This document shows, piece by piece, positions 56,714-64,000 of a stretch of DNA of 64,000 nt. Under the pieces are notes generated by a model, which was not told where the DNA came from, made no database searches, and saw nothing but the letters and a program-made list of their open reading frames with translations. Positions within the stretch are counted from its first letter, which is position 1. Each line of letters opens with the position of its first letter. The position numbers and the translations under genes are program-made. The stretch comes from Cornus controversa (taxonomy: Eukaryota; Streptophyta; Magnoliopsida; Cornales; Cornaceae): the NCBI GenBank assembly GCA_026545225.1, contig CM048847.1:8860501-8924500 (forward strand), read 5' to 3'.

Positions 56714-59069
56714 TGTTGTGCTTGGAAAGGGTATTTTGTTTTACCAAAATAATTCTTGTCCAATTCTTAATAAACCACTCGCAATAGCACGAATCTTTGT
56801 AAGATAGGGCTCTTGTGAAGGTGTCGATCCCACAGAGAATGTGATTAAATTAGTCTCATGTGATTAAAAAAAAAATTTATTTTTTATTTTTTATTTTTTA
56901 TTTTAAAAACTACTTCTCTTTGGATTTTACAATTAATAGATTACCGATTAAGAGCCTTTAAAACGAGAACAAAGTAGTACATATGAAAGGAGGAGAAGCA
57001 CTAGGCTTGTTTAATGACGGAACATCCAAGCTTTCATATTAACTATCATTCGCCACTCAAATTAAAGGGTACTCACCGGAGTGACTAAAAATTGAGTCCT
57101 TCGGAGAAGAAAATATATATATATTTTTTTAGAATGAAAATAGTAGTAATACTCAAACAAACACACTAAATATAACGGCAAGAAAACAAGTAAACAATGT
57201 AAATTGCAAAACTAACCCGATGTCCTTGAAAGATCAACTCTCAAGGGTGCCGATGTTGAACATGAGATTTGACAATTCACAAAAACAAACAAAACAAATA
57301 TATATACTAAAAAAAAAATTTTAAACAATGTAAAATACAAGACTTACCCACTTTCTTTTGAAAGATCAACTCTCAAAGCTTGTAGCAACTCTTGTACCTT
57401 CACACTTAACAAACAAATTATATACCAAAATATTTACAAATCCTAACTATAATCAAACAAGATTTAATCAGCATTCCCCGGCAACGGCGCCAAAAATTGT
57501 TGTGCTTGGAAAGGGTATTTTGTTTTACCAAAATAATTCTTGTCCAATTCTTAATAAATCACTCGCAATAGCACGAATCTTTGTAAGATAGGGCTCTTGT
57601 GAAGGTGTCGATCCCACAGAGAATGTGATTAAATTAGTCTCATTTGATTCATTGAAAGAGAGGTTGATATTTTTGGTATTTGTTTAACATAAAATAAATG
57701 GCACTAGTTAAAGTTTGAATTAATAAATATAAGAGGGACTAGGGTATTGATTTCACCACTAGCCTTACATCAATGGAAGAATGTAATTTAACTTGGGAAA
57801 GTTACATATGTATAATCATGATTCATGGGATTTGTCACATACCACCATGATATCTTCAAGAAAATACATAAATCAAAAGATAAGAATAATTCATCTTTAG
57901 TTAGCATGAATCGTCTACCTAACTACTTAAATAAAAGACATAACATGAAATTAAAAGTGTAGAACGATTCATCTTCCTTAAGCATAAATTATCAAATCTA
58001 ATGAATTTATGTTCATATAAAATTATTGTATAACTTTCATACTTTCTAAGACAAGAGAAGAATGAAGTCAAGATTGAACATAACTTTATACTTCAATTAC
58101 AAATGTAATCCTCAAAGTTATACAACTTATTATACACATATAACAATCCCAAATAAAAATATTATTATCATACCATTGATGCTTGGCTAGGGCTACATCA
58201 ATGCCCTAGGAAGAGTTTTAGCTCCTCATGGCTAACTTACAAGTCTTCATGGTTGAAGAATACTTCATATTTCTCTATGTGTGCAGAATATTTCCACTCA
58301 CTTTCCTCCCTATACTACTCAATTCCCCTCCATTTATAGCCAAAGTTAGTGCAATATGAGTGTCCACCATTTCTTCCACTAAAACTCATCCTATGGCCTA
58401 AATAGCTCCATATGTATTCCATTTTAGAAGAATTGGATCATCTCCCTCCATGTGTATAGCACTTTGGTGAATTAATTGAGTGGGGTGGTTGCTTGTCATA
58501 TCATTGGTCATTTGTCACAAAATTTTCAAAGCAACCAAAGAAAAATCTGCCCAGAATATTTATCCTACTGTTTTGGCCACTTTCAACCACCAAAATGCCA
58601 TATTTAGAGATTTCTCAAAACTAAACGTATTTAGAACTCTCTTTTATCTTTCCATAGCCACAAAAGTTTCCTTAATTGGAGTTTCGAGCATGAAGTTATG
58701 GTCAAAATACAAACAGTGCGCAGATCAGAATTTTGAACGAATTTTGGGCTTGAGATTAGTCTTGCACTTGTAGTTGACCCAATGAATGAACCAATTGAGA
58801 TTCTTGGCCCATTTTGCATTAAATCTTCAATATAGCTTGGCCCAATCCATGGACTCATCATTGGAATTTGGCCCAAACTAATGGCAATTTCTTCTTCTTA
58901 TGGAAGCCTCATTGAAAGCCCAAGAACCATGAAATTAACCATTATTTCATCTAAGGATCTGAAAATGATAAAAACAGAATAACACTATAAAAATACTAAT
59001 ATAAACATAATTAAAGGATTAACATATGTAAATTAGAAGGACTGAATGCACAACATTCTGTGTTTATCA
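56714..59069 (-). mobile_element. Non-autonomous Athila-like element with TSD GTGCA
   Basis: 2,356 bp nested inside the previous LTR, with TSDs GTGCA at 56709-56713 and 59070-59074. On the minus strand: 5' LTR 59069-57498 (1,572 bp, starting TGATAAACACAGAATG), primer-binding site attttt-ggcgccgttgccgggg at 57475-57497, a non-coding interior with T/A-rich runs and a repeated gaaagatcaactctcaa phrase (57230, 57360), then only about 155 bp of 3' LTR (56714-56868). The two LTR copies differ at just two sites over those 155 bp, so the insertion looks recent. Confidence 0.85.
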
Positions 59070-59507
59070 GTGCACATTATCACTAGACTAAGTAATCAAC
59101 ATTTAATACAAATCCCAAATAATGCTACAAAAATGAACAAGTTTACATGGCTAGGGGTTTCACCCACACCCTAGTGGAGAAGTTAGGTGATCATGGCAGC
59201 CTTGCACTCTTCCATTGATGGAGAAAATGAAGCTTCAAGGTCTGGTTCAGCTCCCTCTTTCCCTCTCCCGAAAGTCTCAAAGTATGTATATGATATCCCA
59301 TGAAAAATGGTTTCTTTTGTGCTTTATGGCTCTCTTTTTCTCCTTGGGACCCACCATGTATATATATATATCAATATATATACCAACTATATCACTAATA
59401 TCTCCATGTGTCTTGTTCAAGTCAGAAAATCCCTCCAAGTCGTGCAAAAAGGGGGATTTTATTGCAAGTGGGAGAGCAGGTGAGCAAGTGGGCAAGTGGG
59501 TCTGCAG

Positions 59508-59624
59508 AATCTCGATCAATCGAAATTGGAATCTCGATTGATCGAGATTTCGATCAATCAAAATTCAAGTCTCGATCAATCGAGATCTCGATTGATCGAG
59601 ATCAACATCTCGATTGATCGAGAT
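59508..59624. repeat. Cluster of TCGAT-N2-ATCGA palindromes
   Basis: At least five perfect or near palindromes of the type ATCTCGATTGATCGAGAT occur in 117 bp, in both senses, so the region can form several alternative hairpins. Lies in the solo LTR. Related palindromes in other LTRs are at 9366-9380 and 53123-53252. Confidence 0.9.
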
Positions 59625-59814
59625 GCCTTAGCTTTATTTTTGAATTCTTCTCCTCAACTGCAAATGGCCTCAAACATTGCTCCTTTTGGTACAAAACCTG
59701 CAATACATCAAAAATACAAAAATACCGTAAACGTACCTCGGTAAACGTAATAACGGGACTAACATATACAATAAAGAGGGTTCAAATACATAGTATTGAA
59801 GACTTAACAGATAC

Positions 59815-60557
59815 CTTATGATGCCGAGTTTGAACGTAATCATAGACAATAGAAGAGTGTTCCTATTGAGCTTATTGTGCTGGAGGAAGAAAACATTGAC
59901 ATCATGGCTGATGAACGTGATAATGTTAATGTTGATATTGTGTTTGATACTGTTGTGGAGAGGGCGCGATTGCTTAGAGATTATTATATCCCAGAGACAT
60001 ACAATTCGCCAGTTGGATTTCAACTGCATAATGTCACAGCATAGAACTATGAGATCAAGTCCAGTATCATTCAGATGCTACCATCTTATTTTGGGCTAAT
60101 TCATGAGGATCCGTACAAGCACTTGGATAATTTCATTGAAGTTTGCTCAATAACTAAAATTCATAACTTCTCTAAAGATGCTTTTCGGATACGACTCTTT
60201 CCATTCTCTTTGAAGGACAATGCCAAGTTTTGGTTTAATTCTCGGCGGGCACTATCACTACATGGACTCAAATGCAACATGAGTTCTTGAAGAAATATTT
60301 TTCGATAAGGAAGACCAATTAGTTTAGACATGCTATCACTGCTTTCTCTTAACCTGAGAGAGAACAATTCTATGACACATGGGAGAGATTCTAGGACCTT
60401 CTTAGGAAGTGTCCTCATCATCAAGTTTCAAAGTGGCAACTAGTACAGTGTTTCCATAAGGGGCTGACAGAAGGTAATAGACATATGGCAGATGCATTAT
60501 TTGGGGACACTTTTATGCTAAAAAGTGAAGATGAAGCATGGAATAATATATGTGCAA
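59815..60557 (+). pseudogene. Athila-like gag, broken
   Basis: The frame from 56030 (GRRSLSDPL) resumes at 59815 (YDAEFERN) and runs through an acidic segment (LIVLEEENIDIMADERDN) into the gag core: LPSYFGLIHEDPYKHLDNFI, RIRLFPFSLKDNAKFWFNS, then FLKKYF, and after stops and shifts KCPHHQVSKWQLVQCFHKGL and MADALFGDTF. The sequence of motifs (EDPYKHL, FPFSLxxxAKxW, CPHH) is that of Athila-type gag capsid. Gag packages the element RNA. At least four stops or frameshifts disable it. Confidence 0.8.
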
Positions 60558-62335
60558 TGTATGAACAATTTATAATTCTCATGCTTATGTCCACATCGTC
60601 CCATGTAAAAGCAATTGTTTCAATGATACAAATAAGCTCTACACGTAATCATGCTCATTAATGCAATTTATTAAACACATAACTATCACATTAATATGTA
60701 CACATGAAACATATACAATTATTTCACATATCACCTTCAACATACCATATAATCATTTACAACAATTATAAACATGTAATCACATTAATTCATATTGAGA
60801 ATTTATTCAATTGTAAAATCTCGTATGCTTTAACTTTAATAAGAACATTTAATTATATCCACATAGCTAATTGGTTGCCAAAGATAACCAATATACTCAC
60901 ACAAATTCTGAATTCCATGGGTTAGACATCCCTACCTCTTTGGAGTAAAAACTCCAAAACCTCCAATTGTGAAAAAATACTACAATCGATAACCAAATCC
61001 TTAGGAATTCAAATTTTTTGCCCAATAAAACAAAATTTTCAGCAGATACATACTTTCTTTAAAAATTCACTAAAAATAGTCTACTAATCACATGAATCCA
61101 AGGCTATGTGAAAGCTAACTTAATCTACTATCATTGCAAATAATCAAAAGAGTAGGTATGTCAAACCATAAGTTTAGTATTAATAATAAAAAAAAAAAGT
61201 AGCTAAAATTCTGTTCGAATAGTTTCTCAAAGCACACTACTCACAACTTCGCAAATTCACCATAAATCACATGCTCAATCTTTTACTCCAAAATTCTCCA
61301 GATTTATTTTACAACAAGTCTATTTTCAAACCCAATTTTAATTAACTCAAAATTTTACTCATAAGTTGAGTTGTTGCTAAAACAATCCAAGTGTGATAGA
61401 TTCTGCACAGTAGTGAGAAATATTTAATAACTCAATCAATTCTTATCTAAATGAGGCCTATGATACATCAAAATAAAACTAAGACATATATCTATATCTC
61501 TATAAAATTTTGTAGCATTTTGATCACTATAGCCTCTGAAAACTAAAATGTTTTCAAGGTGGTAGATTGCTGCCTATTTTCTCTTAACATAAAGTGTGAT
61601 TTTTCTAGCATTAAATCATATACAATATACTTGTAGAGTAAAAAACAAGATAGTCAAACATCCTCACCTTAGTTTAAAAGAGCTTCTAAAAAAAAATTTC
61701 CAAATTTCCAAATTTCACCGAAATCAACTATGTCTGAACTTGACTCCGAATGTATCAAAACCAAGCCCTTGTCACGAAGATCAATTCGTTCTTCTTCAGC
61801 GTTGTCCAATTCATGTTCCAAGCTCCTTAATTTTAATGGAGAAGTAAGAAAAATAATATAGAGATTTATAACTCTCTTAAATGGCAGAATATAATGAGAG
61901 AATTAGGGTTGTGTTATCCTACTTCTCTTTTATAGACCTAGCCTCTCTCATTTACAACAATGCCCCTTTGTCATTTACTAAACTTTTCCGGTTTCCGTTT
62001 TCAATTTCGGTAACTCCGATGGACTCAAAATCAACTCCGTAGCGCGTTAAATATTTTATTTAATCTACCTTAAAATTTGGTGTCACTCCAAAACTTTCAA
62101 TTTTTTGGGCCCACCGAGCCCGCGTCTCGAGCCCGCTTAATCCTAAAAACTCAATTTTTGCCAACCGCTTCCGAAAATTTTCCTGAACCTTTATACAAGT
62201 CCTCAAACATGTATTTCGCATTTAAAACACATATATAACCATTTAAATCGTCTATATGCCTTTAAATGAAAATAATAATAATAATAATAATATATTAAAA
62301 AAAAATCGGCCAAAAATAGTTATGGTCTTTACAAC
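60558..62335 (-). repeat. Chromovirus-type LTR, minus orientation
   Basis: On the minus strand it starts TGTAAAGACCATAACTATTTT at 62335 and shares the early blocks of the LTRs at 11559 and 16449 (aacatgtttgagga, ggctcgagacgcgggctcgg, tagcgcgttaaat, and later aggtagggatgtctaaccc at 60920-60940). The left edge near 60558 is approximate and no TSD was found. Confidence 0.6.
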
Positions 62336-64000
62336 CTACCCACCTTAAAAGGATTCATCCCCAAAATCAAGTCATCCATAATCTTTCAAACTCTTAAATC
62401 ATTTTCCACAATCAACCCTCTTTGCATACCATACAAGGCGCTACAATCACGACACCTAACTGACACCACTAAAGTTTAGCATAAACAGTGCATCTCAAAC
62501 ACTCCAAATCTAAACATAGTCAAACCTCTACCCAAGGTTTCCAAGTTATTTCCAAATCAATTACCATACTCACACAATCAACCATTGTCCAACATGATTT
62601 ATAACACTGGCATACCATCCTGGGCATAGTCTAAAATTCCATGAAATCACTGAAATAAATCACATAAATCCCATACAATTGTCAAAACAAGCCACATAAA
62701 CAGTGCACTTACCAAAGCAAGCACATAAATCCTGTGCACTTGCCAAAATAAGCCACATAAACAGTATACTAAGCCACGTAACAATGTACAGTTTCATAGA
62801 CTATAACTCGATGGAATCCAACACCAAGTTTAGGATCTTACATCCCATTAATTTCACAATCTCATTAACCAATCAATTTCCATCACCAAATATCCGAGAA
62901 AAGAATCATGTCTCATTTCATCCTTCCACTCCAAGGAACTAGTTAACAGTTAGACAGAAGTTCTTTCATATTAGCACTTCACTTTAAACAACATTTACCA
63001 GTGAGAGTTTAAGGTCACCTACAATCTCATATAACCTACCTGGCGTATACACTGGACTGCGTCCATTGCGTCCATCCCTACCCCTCATGGTAAGAAATTA
63101 TCCTCACTTTTGATACTATATGTCAGGGTTCTAACCACCATTAACTAATCCTTCACTTATCACATAATTTTCAACTCATTTCAAAAAACTCACACATATC
63201 ACTTTCAGACCTACAAACTATCACTTGTCCATTAACTCAAAAAGAATTAAATCAATTTCAAGCATTCATTCCTTTATATCAATAGTACACCTCAAACATA
63301 CCCTGTCTAGAATCGCAATATCACCAATAGCCTTACTCAATTGACTAACCTCTAACCCCAATGCTAGTGCAAATGGTGTAATACTAACATGAACCACCAA
63401 ACTCAACCAAAACATATGTCCATGAATTAAATACCATAAATATACCTCAAACTACTAAGGTCCAGCTTGCAGGAATAACAACATAAACCCTTAGAATAAT
63501 CATTTGTATTCCTACTCTATTTCCAAACCTCTGTCCTCAACAAGTCTCTAATGTCACGGTCATCTCTATAACCAAGTGGTTTCCCTCAGAAACCCCTCCC
63601 CCAACTGCTTCTCTACTGCGTCTAGGTGGCATAGTGCTATATAGCCAAGAGATAGGTTAACAATAATAAATTATCTCATGCTATGCACTTAACTTAATCA
63701 AACTACTACACAATATAGAAACATGTTATCATATAAACACATAATACATAACCATACTTATCAGTTAAAAACTTAACACATAAACATATTCTCAAGTCAA
63801 CACATAACACATAAGGCATGTTATCACATAAGCACTTAACGTATAATCATGTAAGCATACTTCTCATGCACATAAGTTCTTAAATCAATTATGTCATGTC
63901 TACTCGCGTTTTATAGGTTTATAAACTAAAAGGTTCTAATTCGGAATGGTTATTCGACTTAGTGTTCAAATAACAAGCTATCAACCATCTCAAACCTATA
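62336..64000 (-). mobile_element. Decayed internal region with a gag-start relic
   Basis: Upstream (on the minus strand) of the LTR above. At about 63634 a minus-strand ATG opens MPPRRSREAVGGG, the typical start of chromovirus gag, but stops follow within 35 codons. The rest has no coding motif. It contains repeated cacataaacagtgcacttaccaaa phrases at 62690-62770 and many 'cacataa' words at 63700-63850. The 63640-64000 stretch is presumably the element's 5' leader or LTR end. The element leaves the window. Confidence 0.45.

Larger units (their letters stand above)
56083..59809 (-). mobile_element. Solo LTR with TSD GATAC, itself split by a nested element
   Basis: On the minus strand it starts TGTTAAGTCTTCAATAC at 59809; the other end at 56083 lacks a canonical CA. 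TSDs GATAC at 56078-56082 and 59810-59814 are perfect, and the gag frame resumes across them. Excluding the nested element and one GTGCA copy its length is about 1.37 kb. It is Athila-like (shared 'cgatcccacgagaac' and 'actcgcaagagcacgaatc' blocks). Holds a palindrome cluster at 59508-59624. Confidence 0.85.
51521..60557 (+). mobile_element. Athila-like gypsy element, 5' part, with nested insertions
   Basis: 5' LTR 51521-52599 plus 55504-55897 (the same family as the solo LTR at 13408-14881, opposite strand), primer-binding site at 55898-55920, then gag in two pieces (56030-56082 and 59815-60557). The LTR is interrupted by the insert at 52600-55503 and gag by the insert at 56083-59809. Downstream pol is missing; the element runs into another LTR at about 60558. 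Confidence 0.8.

Noticed and set aside
59508-59624. Recombination attachment site or replication origin suggested by the palindromes
   Set aside because: They lie in a plant LTR with no recombinase or replication context; recorded only as a repeat and motif finding.

Overview
This window is plant nuclear DNA, most likely from a eudicot. The evidence is a kinesin gene with short exons and GT-AG introns, an intronless PPR gene, a FAR1-related gene, and a background dominated by plant Ty3/gypsy and Ty1/copia LTR retrotransposons, TRIMs, hAT MITEs and Au-type SINEs. I cannot name the species. There are two apparently intact protein-coding genes: a kinesin-14 at 22028-28779 (+, 11 exons, predicted 950 aa, possible C-terminal membrane segment) and a PLS-class PPR protein at 30532-32157 (-, 541 aa). 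A third host gene, a FAR1-RELATED SEQUENCE (FRS) gene on the minus strand (33622-45696), is a pseudogene taken apart by transposons.

Layout. 1-4262: 3' part of a Tat/Ogre-type gypsy element (integrase tail, 91-bp tandem repeat, antisense extra ORFs, polypurine tract, LTR). 4332-11558: pieces of chromovirus-type, copia-type and Athila-like LTRs, with a 69-bp tandem repeat. 11559-17957: a decayed chromovirus with two direct LTRs around an integrase/chromodomain relic; a solo LTR with perfect target-site duplications (TSDs) is nested in it. 18860-19624: relic of a Tat-type extra ORF carrying a hAT MITE. 19660-22027: AT-rich spacer with a SINE. 22028-32157: the gene island. 33277-33594: a hAT MITE. 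33925-43276: a structurally complete Tat-type element (minus strand, TSD AATAA) inside an intron of the FRS pseudogene. 44148-44702: a TRIM inside an FRS exon. 45697-64000: a deep nest of LTR elements, many with visible TSDs, so insertion order can be read.

No CRISPR array, operon or bacterial-type system is present, and I saw no convincing tRNA or rRNA gene. The most informative results are the layered insertion history (reading frames resume exactly when inserts and one TSD copy are removed), the transposon-split FRS gene, repeated occurrence of antisense extra ORFs in Tat-type elements, and an intron duplication in the kinesin gene. Family names rest on motifs recognised by eye; no database search was run.
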